A stretch of DNA of 64,000 nt from an uncultured Lachnospiraceae bacterium (GCA_947053345.1 CAMRSM010000017.1:1-64000), one strand, 5' to 3'. Counted from the stretch's first letter, positions 20,956 through 30,623 are shown. Translations and numbers: made by a program. The notes: generated by a model not told the origin, from the sequence alone.

Positions 20956-21004
20956 CATCGGTTTACGGGAGCCGGACATATAGTCCGTTCCCCGTAAACC
21001 GATA
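20956..21004 (+). terminator. Terminator after the YegP operon
   Basis: ATCGGTTTACGGG pairs with CCCGTAAACCGAT, with an inner GGAC/GTCC pairing, followed by a T-rich tail. It also faces the end of the leftward response-regulator gene and may serve both. Confidence 0.8.
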
Positions 21005-21008
21005 TCTT

Positions 21009-21893
21009 TTATCTCTGCTGCCGGAAAAATGTGGAATCCGACCCAAGATTTTTCAGTGCTTCCTGCATGATCTTCTCCGCCTCGTCATCATCGTACGCCT
21101 CCAGGCGCTCCTGCGCTTTCTGGCATGACTCATAAAGATTCTGAGGGATGGAATAACGCATCAGGCTGTCAATCTTCTCTGCCGCCTCCTTGATCTCAAA
21201 ATTCTTAAGGTCATCCAAGATATAGAGCAGTCTTGAATTTAGTTCCCCGAGACTGATTGTCGGTTTCTCCTCATCCATACCGACACCCGAATCACGCTCC
21301 ATCAGCTTCAGGACGCGCTGAACCATGCTTTCCGCGCCGGACAGGTCATTGGATTGGAGCTTAACTTTCGCGGCATGCACACGCCCGGACACGGCCTCGT
21401 CAATCTGGTAACCCATGATCTCATCAATCTTCATGACCGCTGACTTCAACTTCCCGCTCTGGATGCACGCCAGAACTTCCTTGACCAGACGGTAGAGCTC
21501 ATCACCCTCCATCGGGAGCACTCCGCGCCGTTTTAAGGCGCGCTTTACGCGCTCGTGAAGTTCATCCGAATTGACCGGTTTCACAATATAATCCATGATC
21601 CCAAGCTTAGAGCCCTCGATCACCGTTGTCTTATCTTTTTTTGCCGTCAGCAGGATCACCGGCACCGTGATACCATTCTCTTGGGTACGGATTTCCTTCA
21701 AAGTTTCAATGCCATCCATCATCGGCATCTGTACGTCCAAAAGGATCAGGTCAACCTTCTCGATGTAAAGGAACTTGATTGCGCGCTTACCGGAACTGAC
21801 CGGGATCACCTCGTACTCATCCTTCAATTCCTGTTCCAAGGTTGCCAGATTGACCATATTGTCGTCCACCGCTAAAATCCTCAATTTTTCCAT
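21009..21893 (-). CDS. Response regulator with two C-terminal helical modules, no DNA-binding domain
   Basis: Residues 1-120 form a CheY-type receiver (LAVDDN, phosphoacceptor Asp53 in LILLDVQMP, LLTAKKD, DYIVKPV). The rest has no HTH or enzyme domain. It holds two copies of a 60-residue helical module, at about 138-198 and 215-287, ending in forms of Y-x-DDEAE. The same module ends the neighbouring hybrid kinase. The protein probably relays phosphate or scaffolds the kinase. ATG at 21893 is preferred over an in-frame TTG because of AAAGG at nine bases. It follows the kinase gene by 42 bases and is likely cotranscribed. Confidence 0.85.
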   Translation of the reverse strand: MEKLRILAVDDNMVNLATLEQELKDEYEVIPVSSGKRAIKFLYIEKVDLILLDVQMPMMDGIETLKEIRTQENGITVPVILLTAKKDKTTVIEGSKLGIMDYIVKPVNSDELHERVKRALKRRGVLPMEGDELYRLVKEVLACIQSGKLKSAVMKIDEIMGYQIDEAVSGRVHAAKVKLQSNDLSGAESMVQRVLKLMERDSGVGMDEEKPTISLGELNSRLLYILDDLKNFEIKEAAEKIDSLMRYSIPQNLYESCQKAQERLEAYDDDEAEKIMQEALKNLGSDSTFFRQQR

Positions 21894-21934
21894 ATCCAAT
21901 CACCTTTCCCTTTTCTATATACTTACTGTAAACC

Positions 21935-24790
21935 TCAAAGCTTCTCCGCCATCCCGCGCAGCAAGTCCTCCGCGTCATCATCCTCATACATTTTAAGCTT
22001 CGTCAAAACTTCTGTAAGCTGCATCCGGACTTCCTGCGGCAGCCGGTATCCAAGCAGTTCTTCCACTTTCGCGGTACAAGGCTTTGACTTAAAATGGGAA
22101 ATCAGGTCAAGCGCCTCCTTGATGCCGCCCGCCAAAGCCCCTGCAGCAAGTTCCGGCTTTCCGGAATCATCCTGCGCACCAAGCCGTCCCTTCTTTTCCA
22201 GAACCGCCTTGATATCTTTAAGGAGCTTTTCGTACTGTTCCATCATCCCCTGGAAATTTTCACGGATGAATGATACATCCTCCGCTATCGCTGCATCCTC
22301 CTGTGCTTTTGCTTTTCCTGAAAGTGCCATTGCCCCGAGGTTTGCCGAAGCGCTCTTTAACGCATGCACCTCGATCCGGTAATTCTTCACATCTTCGCGC
22401 TCCAAAAGCTCCTGTAAATATTTCGTCTTCCTCAACCCATCCATATAGAACAGCTGCAACAGTTCAAGATAATCATCCACTGTACCGGTATGATACTCCA
22501 TTGCTTTCTTTATGTCAACACCATCAATGACAATATCCGAAAGATCCTCCTGCCCATCTGTCTTCTCCTCTTGTGCCCCTGCCTCCTCCTCGTAAACCTT
22601 CCTTCTGTGCGGGATCCATTTGTCAAGCATCTGATACATCGGCTCACGGTCAATCGGCTTCGCAAGAAAATCCTGAAATCCGTTCGCCAGAAACATTTCA
22701 CGCATACCCGGCATCGCATTTGCCGTCAGTGCAATCACGATCGGGGCATTTCCGTTCTCCCCGCACTCCTCACGCATAATTTTCGTCGCCTCGACACCGT
22801 CCATATCCGGCATCATGTGATCCATGAAAATCATGTCAAACCTTTCTTGCTTTACAAGTTCGATTGCCTCCGGCCCGCTCTGCGCCCTTGCCAGCTGGCA
22901 GCCATATGGCTTGAGCATGCCGACCGCCACCTGACGGTTGATCAGATTATCATCAACCACCAAAATCTTGTAATCCGGTGCAGTAAACATCCGCATTTTA
23001 TTTTCCTCCTCCGGCTCCTGTTCTTGTATACAATCCGCAACTGTCTTCCTGTCTGCAACACGCTGCGGAATTGTAATCGTAAAGGTACTTCCCTCCCCAA
23101 AAACACTTTCCACCTCAATCTTCCCCTTCATAAGCTCAGTAAGTTTGTTCGAAATCGAAAGCCCAAGGCCTGTTCCGCCCGCATTGCGGTTTTTCCGGGA
23201 ATCTACCTGCTTGAAATTCTCAAAAATCTCCGCCATGTTCTCCTTCTGGATACCAATACCGCTGTCCTCCACCGTAAAAACCATGTTCCAAGTATCTTCC
23301 CCGGTATAACAGCCATCCGCCTTAAGTTTCACATGGCCTTCCTTTGTAAATTTTATCGCGTTGTTCATCACATTGATCAAAATCTGGCGGATGCTGCCCT
23401 CATCCCCGAACAGTTTACAGGGTATGTCATCACAGAGTTCAAACTGCAGTTCAAGCCCCTGTTGCTGCGCGGCACTCTGCATCATGATGACAATATCATT
23501 CAGCATCCTTTTCACATAATATTCACCCTCCGTCAATTCAAGCTCCCCATCCTCAACCCTTGAGATGTTGAGGATATTGTTGAGGATTGCGAGAAGATTC
23601 TCCGAGGATGCCTTGATATCACATGCGTAATTGTATATCTTCCTCCCCTGGGACTCTCTCTTGATCAGGTCACTCAAGCCCACGATCGCGTTCATCGGGG
23701 TGCGTATCTCATGGGACATGTTTGCAAGGAACTCACTTTTCACGGAGTTTGCCTCCTCTGCCCGCTCACGCATCTTCGTGACTTCCGCTATGTAATTTTT
23801 CGTCTTGGTGATGTCAAAAATTAAGAGCACATACCCGCGCAGAATATTTTTTTTATCGCGTATCACCTGCAGATGCCCCTCAAAATAACCTCCGTGCAGC
23901 CGGAACTCATAATGGCCGTCCGTATCAAAGATTTCCATCGGGAAATTGTCCAGTTCACTTATGTGATTCCCAATACTTCCTTCATTTAATGTGATAAAAA
24001 TTCCCTTTGCTGCCGGATTGAAAGCGGAAATCCGTTTCTCGCCATCCAACAGGATCACGCTGTCACCAATCTCCGCGAGCACCACATTCGCCGCGACACG
24101 GCTCAGGTCATAGTTCTGCCTGCCCCAAACACAGATCACCACAATCGACAAAATGATCGCCAAAGTCACCGGGCAGGGGTCATAGCCCTTGATCACCTTG
24201 CAGCTATATAGGGTCAGCACCAACGAAGGAATTATACAAAGCACGATAAACGTGCGGTAATACATCGTATTTTTACGGTATGGCTGTTTATGTATCGCAT
24301 ACAGCAATGCACAGATTGCCATAATGCATGGAATAGCGCAGCAAAAAACCACGAAAGCATAATATACCGGACCATATTCAAAGACATAATGGCTATAACC
24401 GTCTTTCTCCGTAACAAACTCTTTCGCACTATAGAATAGTGTATGGTGGTTGTTTGTCCAAGCAAATCCAAAAACAACCATATTGATCACAGCCAGCCCG
24501 CTTATCAGCCATTTGGGCGGTATCAGACCACAATAAGAAAAAACAAATTTTGCAAAAAATAAAACAACCCAGCAGGAACCCAGATACTGGAACTTAACCG
24601 CCCAGAGGGATGCCTGCGGTTCACTTGCCCCGAGTTCCAGCAGGTAACCGGAACTTTGTACGATGATGCAGATCAGAAAAAATACCATCATCTGCTGTAC
24701 ATTGGTCACATCCGTATGTAAGATCAAAATCAACGCGGAAAACGCCAATGCCAACCCTAAGATTTGTATAACAATCATAAATGAATGCAT
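21935..24790 (-). CDS. Hybrid sensor histidine kinase (7TM-PAS-HisKA-HATPase-REC-HPt)
   Basis: The 951-residue membrane protein has seven hydrophobic segments in residues 1-225 (the HisK_7TM type), a PAS-like domain at about 235-330, the phosphoacceptor His360 in MSHEIRTPMNAIVG, an ATPase with NNAIKF, DSGIGI and GGTGLGLSI, a receiver with Asp657 in FMDHMMPDMDG, and an HPt with His809 in HALKSASANLG. A C-terminal module at 886-951 is homologous to the two in the adjacent response regulator. The full multistep phosphorelay is thus in two genes. The signal is unknown. GGAGGAG precedes the ATG. Confidence 0.93.
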   Translation of the reverse strand: MHSFMIVIQILGLALAFSALILILHTDVTNVQQMMVFFLICIIVQSSGYLLELGASEPQASLWAVKFQYLGSCWVVLFFAKFVFSYCGLIPPKWLISGLAVINMVVFGFAWTNNHHTLFYSAKEFVTEKDGYSHYVFEYGPVYYAFVVFCCAIPCIMAICALLYAIHKQPYRKNTMYYRTFIVLCIIPSLVLTLYSCKVIKGYDPCPVTLAIILSIVVICVWGRQNYDLSRVAANVVLAEIGDSVILLDGEKRISAFNPAAKGIFITLNEGSIGNHISELDNFPMEIFDTDGHYEFRLHGGYFEGHLQVIRDKKNILRGYVLLIFDITKTKNYIAEVTKMRERAEEANSVKSEFLANMSHEIRTPMNAIVGLSDLIKRESQGRKIYNYACDIKASSENLLAILNNILNISRVEDGELELTEGEYYVKRMLNDIVIMMQSAAQQQGLELQFELCDDIPCKLFGDEGSIRQILINVMNNAIKFTKEGHVKLKADGCYTGEDTWNMVFTVEDSGIGIQKENMAEIFENFKQVDSRKNRNAGGTGLGLSISNKLTELMKGKIEVESVFGEGSTFTITIPQRVADRKTVADCIQEQEPEEENKMRMFTAPDYKILVVDDNLINRQVAVGMLKPYGCQLARAQSGPEAIELVKQERFDMIFMDHMMPDMDGVEATKIMREECGENGNAPIVIALTANAMPGMREMFLANGFQDFLAKPIDREPMYQMLDKWIPHRRKVYEEEAGAQEEKTDGQEDLSDIVIDGVDIKKAMEYHTGTVDDYLELLQLFYMDGLRKTKYLQELLEREDVKNYRIEVHALKSASANLGAMALSGKAKAQEDAAIAEDVSFIRENFQGMMEQYEKLLKDIKAVLEKKGRLGAQDDSGKPELAAGALAGGIKEALDLISHFKSKPCTAKVEELLGYRLPQEVRMQLTEVLTKLKMYEDDDAEDLLRGMAEKL

Positions 24791-24830
24791 AAGTTCTCCT
24801 CCTCCGCCTCCCCATATACCAAAACCTTAC

Positions 24831-24874
24831 GATTTGCCAGGGTCTGTGTCCTCCCTTCGGTCGGACTGCAAATC
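24831..24874 (-). promoter_or_regulatory. Structured leader of the hybrid kinase
   Basis: GATTTGC and GCAAATC enclose two inner dyads (GTCC...GGAC and CAG...CTG) in the leader between promoter and ribosome site. I do not recognise a known riboswitch class. Confidence 0.3.
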
Positions 24875-24880
24875 CGCGCC

Positions 24881-24906
24881 GGTATAATGTCTTACGACAT
24901 TATACC
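24881..24906 (-). promoter_or_regulatory. Palindromic promoter/operator of the hybrid kinase
   Basis: GGTATAATGTC-TTAC-GACATTATACC is a perfect 11-bp-arm palindrome that contains TATAAT on both strands. On the minus strand it would be the -10 of the kinase promoter, with only a weak -35 (CGCAAT). A repressor or activator dimer at this site would act directly on initiation. Confidence 0.5.
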
Positions 24907-25010
24907 ATAACTACCATTAAAATTGCGACCCTTTTTTCATCTTTTATGGAAATTCTTTAAACTTATACTGATGTTTCCCCGAAACCAACCTGATTTAAAA
25001 CATTTTTTAT

Positions 25011-25256
25011 TCAACACAGCAAAAACCGGGGACAAACCTCCACAGGTTCGTCCCCGGCTCTGACCCGCCATGTTATTTCATTTACAAATGTAAACATACC
25101 GGCAAGGTTTGACGCAAGTTCAACAAAATCATCCTGCCGCCTTGTAAAATACATGACAAAAGCCACCACCCCGCCCGGGCTCATCATCCCCCCAACTGCG
25201 CGTACAACCGCAAAACCGTATAATAGAACCTGGGTAACCAGTTCCAGGGTATGCAT
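25011..25256 (-). pseudogene. Remnant of an ABC exporter membrane domain
   Basis: An 81-codon frame includes LYGFAVVRAVGG then MMSPGGVVAFVMYFTRRQDD and FVELASNLAGMFTFVNEI, which looks like the inner membrane-helix region just before the ATPase of an ABC exporter. The start and all of the ATPase domain are missing, and the frame ends inside a terminator hairpin. Treat it as gene debris; the family match is by eye. Confidence 0.4.
25026..25058 (-). terminator. Terminator
   Basis: CCGGGGACGAACCT and AGGTTTGTCCCCGG pair on the minus strand around a four-base loop, followed by TTTTT. It presumably belonged to the intact ABC gene. Confidence 0.75.
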
Positions 25257-25325
25257 GAAAATTTCTCCAAAATCTTAATAAACACCGTGATTTAAAATAG
25301 TTATACTGGGATTGGTACTCCTATT

Positions 25326-25973
25326 CTAATCCCGTATTATTGAATGACTGTGGATATAGAACTCCTCCTGACTTGGGCGGAATTCTTTTTTCATCGGTTC
25401 AAAATATCCATCAAATTTTTCTGCATCTGATTTTTCGAACCTATATGCCAAACTCTCCTGATACAACCATTTTTTCCCGTCAAGTGTTCCCGGAACCAAT
25501 TCTTTAACAAGCATTGCCGCAGGGCAGCTTCCATCTGCCGCACATATATTATATTTTTTGCAGCTTTTAAACCCACGGGATACATAATTAGCCGGATTTC
25601 CAAATATTACAATCGCTTTATATCCCAATTTAACTGCCCTGTCAAAACTAAATTCCAACAGCTTTCTGCTAATTCCCATACGCTGATAATCAGGATGTAC
25701 ACTAATTGGCCCGAAAGTAAGGATTGATAACTCATTCCTGTTTTCATCAACAAGCCTTGCCTTCGTATACATAACATTGCCAACAATTTCCCCATCCTCT
25801 GTTTCTGCAACAAAATCAAGTTCCGGAATAAAATCTTCGTGCCCACGCAAAACATGGGCTAAATAGTGTTCGTCGCAGCCGGGAACATGTACATTCCAAA
25901 ATGCTTTTCGTGTTAATATCTCAACTTCCCTGAAATCGCTCTCTCTTTCATTCCGTACGGTTATATTAAGCAT
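25326..25973 (-). CDS. GNAT-family N-acetyltransferase
   Basis: This 215-residue enzyme transfers an acetyl group from acetyl-CoA to an unknown amine. It has the GNAT order: an N-terminal strand, ELDFVAETEDGEIVGNVMY, the acetyl-CoA loop in SVHPDYQRMGISRKLLEF, then YKAIVIFGNPANYVSRGF. It matches the COG3153 group with the long C-terminal tail. GAGAGG precedes the ATG. It is monocistronic, and its neighbours give no hint of substrate. Confidence 0.88.
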   Translation of the reverse strand: MLNITVRNERESDFREVEILTRKAFWNVHVPGCDEHYLAHVLRGHEDFIPELDFVAETEDGEIVGNVMYTKARLVDENRNELSILTFGPISVHPDYQRMGISRKLLEFSFDRAVKLGYKAIVIFGNPANYVSRGFKSCKKYNICAADGSCPAAMLVKELVPGTLDGKKWLYQESLAYRFEKSDAEKFDGYFEPMKKEFRPSQEEFYIHSHSIIRD

Positions 25974-26048
25974 CCGCTGTTTCCTCTCAAAATTCCCGGT
26001 TTATAGACCCAACCAAAAATATTCGCCTGCTTCCCGCAGCCGCTTTCC

Positions 26049-27128
26049 CTACTTCACGGTTACTTTGCTGTATTTCCCCTGATTCAGCGCCTTATCCATC
26101 ACCCATACATAAACCACATCACCCTTTACAAGCTTTGCAGTCTTTACAGAAAACGTACCCTTGCTGCTGATCTTCCCGGTATAAATCTTATCCCCGACGC
26201 GGACAAATACCGTCGCGTTCTTCTCGCCGTTTCCGGTTACCTTCGTCGTTCCCGCCTTATAGACAAGCTTCGTCGGTTTTGCCGGCGGGGTGTTGTCCGT
26301 CTCCTTTAAAATCTCGGTGCGGAACGTGAAATCCGAGGAAGGCATCTGCCCCCTCCAGTTTACACCGAGAAAATAAGTCCCGGCCTTTAACGTGACCTTG
26401 TACACCTCCGACCATTCACCCGGCTTTGCAAGCTTTAACTCGGACACTCCTGCCGCCTTTGAGGTAATGTTCGTGCCTTTCGCGTCGTATACCCGCATGG
26501 AGCCTCCCGCGTAGCTCTCCGCCATATTCCCCTGCACGGCGAGTACCGTATCGTTCTCCAGGGTAAATTTTGTGTAGCGGGCAGCATACTTTTCATTGAG
26601 GTTGATCTTACAGTCCTTGCCGACCGTCAATGGAATCGGGTTGTCCATCGTTTTACCGTCCACGCCTTTGCCAAAGCCCCATGAAGTTGCCTGAAATGAG
26701 ATGGTCAGCACCTGGTCGCTGCTTAAGCGGTTCGGCGTACAGGTAAACATGACATAGTACGTTCCCGCGTCCACTGCGTCAAGTTCCCCTACTTTTTTCG
26801 AGCAGAGCTTGTCAGAATATACACCAAAAAATGCCCAGCTCAGGTTCGAATTTGTTCCTCCCTCCACATGGCCCGTGATCTCAACCTTGCTCGTCTCCTC
26901 CAGTGTAAAGGTAAAATAGCAATTTTTGTTTTTAACCTCTTCCACCTGAAACGAAACCTCACCCGGCACAAGCTCCACCGGCTTATCAACATTGTAGGAC
27001 AGCTTTTTGTACTGACCTTCTTCCTGTGCCCCGAAAACCGGTACGCTTCCCTGTGCCCCCGTGGACACTGCCATCACCGCAGCCAGCATCACCGCAGCCA
27101 GCTTTGAAAGTCTTGATACTTTCCTCAT
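26049..27128 (-). CDS. Secreted protein with C-terminal Ig-like domain
   Basis: The 359-residue protein has a clear signal peptide (RKVSRLSKLAAVMLAAVMAV, cleavage probably near VFGA-QEE). The middle is two beta-rich repeats of the type found in bacterial pre-peptidase C-terminal domains (YYVMFTCTPN...LTISF and TKFTLENDTVLAVQG...TYFLGVNW). The end (PPAKPTKLVYKAGTTKVTG, then ATVFVRVGDKIYTGKIS) is a bacterial Ig-like repeat as in surface adhesins. There is no LPxTG or anchor. The start is the ATG at 27128, with AGGAGG upstream. Role unknown. Confidence 0.75.
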   Translation of the reverse strand: MRKVSRLSKLAAVMLAAVMAVSTGAQGSVPVFGAQEEGQYKKLSYNVDKPVELVPGEVSFQVEEVKNKNCYFTFTLEETSKVEITGHVEGGTNSNLSWAFFGVYSDKLCSKKVGELDAVDAGTYYVMFTCTPNRLSSDQVLTISFQATSWGFGKGVDGKTMDNPIPLTVGKDCKINLNEKYAARYTKFTLENDTVLAVQGNMAESYAGGSMRVYDAKGTNITSKAAGVSELKLAKPGEWSEVYKVTLKAGTYFLGVNWRGQMPSSDFTFRTEILKETDNTPPAKPTKLVYKAGTTKVTGNGEKNATVFVRVGDKIYTGKISSKGTFSVKTAKLVKGDVVYVWVMDKALNQGKYSKVTVK

Positions 27129-27342
27129 CACAACCTCCTTCTTCAAATACCCCTTGGTTCCATATCCCCTTTATGGCAGCATGCCCATACACTCCTGCCA
27201 TCATAACCATTATACAGGAAACTTAGAAATTTGTAAATATAGTTTTTCCAGCCATAATCTGGTAAACACATAAATACTCATTTTCTCCGGAATGCATCAC
27301 TCCATAAGAGAAACCGCTGTTTACCAAGAAAAAATCCCCTTC

Positions 27343-28719
27343 CTAATCCACCGCATTCCCTTCCTGCCTGCGCAACTTTTCCATCGTCTCCCACACCACC
27401 CCAAGCAGCCGGAAATCCTCCGTGTCCTGCGAAAGTTCCCACAGCCCCGCACCGGCAAGCCCATAGCGCCCGATAAGCCCGCATTTTACCCGGATGGAAC
27501 GCTCGTCCTCATAGCTGATAAATTTCCCCTCCCCATCCAGATAGGGCGACTGTGCGGTCTCGTCCCAGCCCGCCGTATATGCGGGGTTACCGAGATATTT
27601 CTCAAAAACCGTGCGGCAGTCCACATAGGTTTCCTCCGTACTGCTCTTGTCGATGGCTTTTCCCGGTCCTACATTTCCCGCCTCCACGACCGGCATCACA
27701 TATCCGTAAAACGGCAGCCCAAGCACCAGCTGGTTTGCCGCAAGCCCTCCCCCCAGATAAGTCTTTACAATGGCATTGAGGGAATATACCCTGCCCGGCG
27801 CAGCACCGCTGTTGCCATAATCCCCGATCTCCTGTTCCCCCGGTGCGTACAGCGGCGCGTTAAAGCCCGCCGTCTCGTTCCACGGACCGTAAAGGTTATA
27901 ACCCATAATAAACACATAATCGAGGTAAGGTCCCACTGCGGCATAATCAATCCCCCTCAGCGTCCCCACATCCGCCGCGCCGGCAAGCGAAAGGCTGTAA
28001 TGTTTCCCCGTCCTCTCCCCAAGTGCATCCAGATGATAGCGCAGGCAGTATATCAGCCTTGTAAAACCCGCCGTTTCCTGTTCCGTCTGCGGAAATTCCC
28101 AATCCAGGTCAATACCGTCAAAATCGTATTCTTCCAAAAAGTCGGCACATCCCCCGGCAAAAACCGCAATCCCCTCATCCTGCGCGCACATCGGGGCGAA
28201 ATACCGGTCTCCTCCCGCACCGCCAACCGAGAGTACCAGTTTCAGACCGGGATTTTGCTGCCGCAGCCGGACGAGCGCACGCAGATTATCCTCGTGTGCC
28301 GCAATATCGTCCGCGAACGGCACGTAGTTCTCCGTCGTCTCAGCAAAAGCGTAATGGATATGGGTCAGCATGGACGCGTCAATTCCGTCCACCTGTAATT
28401 TACTGCTGTCATACTGCGCCCATGACGGATAATAAGCAATCACATACTCCCCGGCCTGCTTCGCAAAATATTCCTCCGCCACCGGGGTTGCCTGCACACT
28501 CGTGACATTCTGCGGTCCCGTGATGCTTTCCATCGCCACCTCCCACTCCCTGACACTATCTGCGGCTTTCTCCCCAAGCGCTGTCCCCTGCCGCAGGGCG
28601 GCCGCATTTTCCGCACCGGGCAACAGGGCAGGATCTTCGTTTCCTGCTTTGCCGCAGGAGGCAGTACAGGAAATAGCTGCCGCCAGTAAAACGGTCTTTC
28701 CTATCACACCTCGTCCCAT
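27343..28719 (-). CDS. GH18 glycosidase lipoprotein
   Basis: The 458-residue protein has an N-terminal lipoprotein signal (VLLAAAISCTASC, Cys at the lipobox) and a glycoside hydrolase 18 barrel from about residue 90: EYVIAYYPSWAQYD, LTHIHYAFAE, KLVLSVGG and the active site FDGIDLDWEFPQ with its catalytic Glu, then MGYNLYGPW. GH18 enzymes cut chitin or N-acetylglucosamine linkages; spore-cortex or peptidoglycan substrates are also possible. It should be anchored outside the membrane. It lies 17 bases before the MATE gene region on the same strand, but spacing does not prove coupling. Confidence 0.9.
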   Translation of the reverse strand: MGRGVIGKTVLLAAAISCTASCGKAGNEDPALLPGAENAAALRQGTALGEKAADSVREWEVAMESITGPQNVTSVQATPVAEEYFAKQAGEYVIAYYPSWAQYDSSKLQVDGIDASMLTHIHYAFAETTENYVPFADDIAAHEDNLRALVRLRQQNPGLKLVLSVGGAGGDRYFAPMCAQDEGIAVFAGGCADFLEEYDFDGIDLDWEFPQTEQETAGFTRLIYCLRYHLDALGERTGKHYSLSLAGAADVGTLRGIDYAAVGPYLDYVFIMGYNLYGPWNETAGFNAPLYAPGEQEIGDYGNSGAAPGRVYSLNAIVKTYLGGGLAANQLVLGLPFYGYVMPVVEAGNVGPGKAIDKSSTEETYVDCRTVFEKYLGNPAYTAGWDETAQSPYLDGEGKFISYEDERSIRVKCGLIGRYGLAGAGLWELSQDTEDFRLLGVVWETMEKLRRQEGNAVD

Positions 28720-28736
28720 TCTTCACGCCCCTTTCC

Positions 28737-30065
28737 TCAATAGTGATATTTCTTTCTCAGCCCTGCCAAAAATGCGGCTGTCACAAGCACTGACAAAACT
28801 TCCGCCGCCACCACTGACAGCCAGATGCCGTCAAGCTTTAGGAATACCGGGAAGATGAGAACCGCTGCGACCTGAAATACCAGCGTCCGCAAAAACGAGA
28901 TCAGCGCGGAAACCAACCCGTTGTTTAACGCCGTAAAAAACGCCGAACCATAAATATTGATGCCTGCGAGCAGAAACATAAAAGAGCAGATACGGAATGC
29001 CCGGCAAGTCATTTCCAAAAGCCCCTCGTCATAACCGACAAAAACTTTTGAAAGCGGCAGGGCAAGTAACTGCGCCAGCGTAAACATCACAGCCGAAAAC
29101 GCCAGGATGACCACCGTGCTCTTCCTTCTCAGGCTCTTTAACTCCGCATGGTTTTCCGCCCCATAATGGTAGCTGACAATCGGCGCGCTGCCAATCCCGA
29201 TGCCGATAAAAATTGCAAGAAAAACGAAATTGACATACATCAGCACCCCATAAGCCGCCACACCGTCCTCCCCCGCAAATTTCATTAACTGCGCATTGTA
29301 GAGCATGCTCACGAGCGACATGGAGAGGTTCGACATCATTTCCGAGGAGCCGTTGGTGCACGCCCGCAGCAGAACCCTGCCCTTGATCCTGCTTTTGACC
29401 AGGCGCAGGATACTTCCGTTTGGACGCAGGAAATAAAAGAACGGTATCAGGCCCCCAAGCATCTGGCTGGCAGCCGTCGCAAGCGCAGCCCCGGCAATGC
29501 CCCACCGAAACACGGCGACAAAAAGCGCGTCCAGCGCCATGTTTGCAACCCCGGCAACTACCGTGACCAAAAGCCCCAGCTGCGGCTTCTCCGCCGCCAC
29601 GAAAAAGCTCTGGAATTCATTTTGCAGGATGAACGCCGTCAGCGCAGCCAGGATGATCCGCCCGTAAAGAACACAGTCCTCGATCATTTCCCCTTCCGCG
29701 CCAAGCGCCGCCGCGACCGGACGCAGGAATACAATACCCAGCGCACTGAACAGGATACCCAATCCAATGGAAGAATAAATCAGCTGGGAGAAAATCTTTT
29801 GTGCTTTCTCCTTCTTCCCCTCCCCCATCGTTTTTGATACAAGTGCACTCCCGCCCGTGCCAAACATAAAGCCGATCGTCCCGAGGATCATCAGGAACGG
29901 CATAATTAAATTGACCGCCGCAAACTGCGTTTTCCCCGCATAGTTTGAGACAAAAAAGCCGTCCACCACACCGTAGATGGATGTGAACACCATCATCACG
30001 ATGGATGGCATGGTAAACCGCAGCAGCTTGCGGTACGAAAAATGTTCCGATAATTGAATATTCAT
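28737..30065 (-). CDS. MATE-family multidrug/organic-cation efflux pump
   Basis: The 442-residue protein has 12 hydrophobic segments in two homologous halves. Conserved stretches are FTMPSIVMMVFTSIYGVVDGFF at the start of half one and the matching ASEMMSNLSMSLV region of half two. MATE pumps export drugs or cations using Na+ or H+ gradients. The ATG at 30065 has AGAGGTG upstream. A MarR-type regulator gene lies 73 bases upstream on the same strand, so the two are likely one operon, with the pump under drug-responsive control. Confidence 0.92.
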   Translation of the reverse strand: MNIQLSEHFSYRKLLRFTMPSIVMMVFTSIYGVVDGFFVSNYAGKTQFAAVNLIMPFLMILGTIGFMFGTGGSALVSKTMGEGKKEKAQKIFSQLIYSSIGLGILFSALGIVFLRPVAAALGAEGEMIEDCVLYGRIILAALTAFILQNEFQSFFVAAEKPQLGLLVTVVAGVANMALDALFVAVFRWGIAGAALATAASQMLGGLIPFFYFLRPNGSILRLVKSRIKGRVLLRACTNGSSEMMSNLSMSLVSMLYNAQLMKFAGEDGVAAYGVLMYVNFVFLAIFIGIGIGSAPIVSYHYGAENHAELKSLRRKSTVVILAFSAVMFTLAQLLALPLSKVFVGYDEGLLEMTCRAFRICSFMFLLAGINIYGSAFFTALNNGLVSALISFLRTLVFQVAAVLIFPVFLKLDGIWLSVVAAEVLSVLVTAAFLAGLRKKYHY

Positions 30066-30138
30066 ACTTGCACCTCTTCCCTGCATAGTTACAGTTCTTC
30101 CCATGATTTCGCAAAAAATTCGGGAAATACCTGTTAAC

Positions 30139-30576
30139 TCAAAGCCTTTTTACCTTTTCTTTTAAATCATTTAAGTATTTTGACAGCAGGCGCAGGTACT
30201 GCTCGCGCTCCTCCCTCTCCCAGCCGTCAAAAATCGCATTTTCCATCTCGATCACCCTCTGCGCGGTCGCCTCCGTAAGCGCCCTGCCATCCCTGGTCAG
30301 GCAGACCAGCTTATCCCTGCCGTTTTTTGCCTCAAGAAAAACAATCCCATCCTCCACCAGCTTTTTTACCGCCGAGTGAATGGTCTGCCTGCTGCTCCCC
30401 GATAACCTTGCCACATCACAAAGCGGGCAGCGGTCGCCCGCCACACACAGCGTATACAGTATTTTCATGGCTCCGTCCGAAACCCCAAGCCGGACAGCCG
30501 CATCGTGGTATACCTCGTCGATCTCGCTTGTAAGGTAATTTAACCGTTCCATGTCCTCACTAAAATAATCGCCCAT
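30139..30576 (-). CDS. MarR-family transcriptional regulator
   Basis: The 145-residue protein has the winged-helix pattern of MarR: YTLCVAGDRCPLCDVARLSG, SSRQTIHSAVKKLVEDGIVFLE, then a wing with GRDKLVCLTRDGRAL. It probably represses its own operon with the downstream MATE gene and releases on ligand binding. GAGGAGG precedes the ATG. Two palindromic sites in its promoter (below) are its likely operators. Confidence 0.92.
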   Translation of the reverse strand: MGDYFSEDMERLNYLTSEIDEVYHDAAVRLGVSDGAMKILYTLCVAGDRCPLCDVARLSGSSRQTIHSAVKKLVEDGIVFLEAKNGRDKLVCLTRDGRALTEATAQRVIEMENAIFDGWEREEREQYLRLLSKYLNDLKEKVKRL

Positions 30577-30623
30577 CGCTTCCTCCTCTTAAGCCTGTCT
30601 GCATAATCTGGCTGCCGCCAAAT

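Noticed and set aside
24831-24906. c-di-GMP or other known riboswitch before the hybrid kinase
   Set aside because: The stems do not match the conserved core of any class I know; kept only as an unnamed structured leader.
27292-28398. Long rightward frame opposite the GH18 gene
   Set aside because: Shadow of the GH18 coding strand, whose active-site motif is intact.
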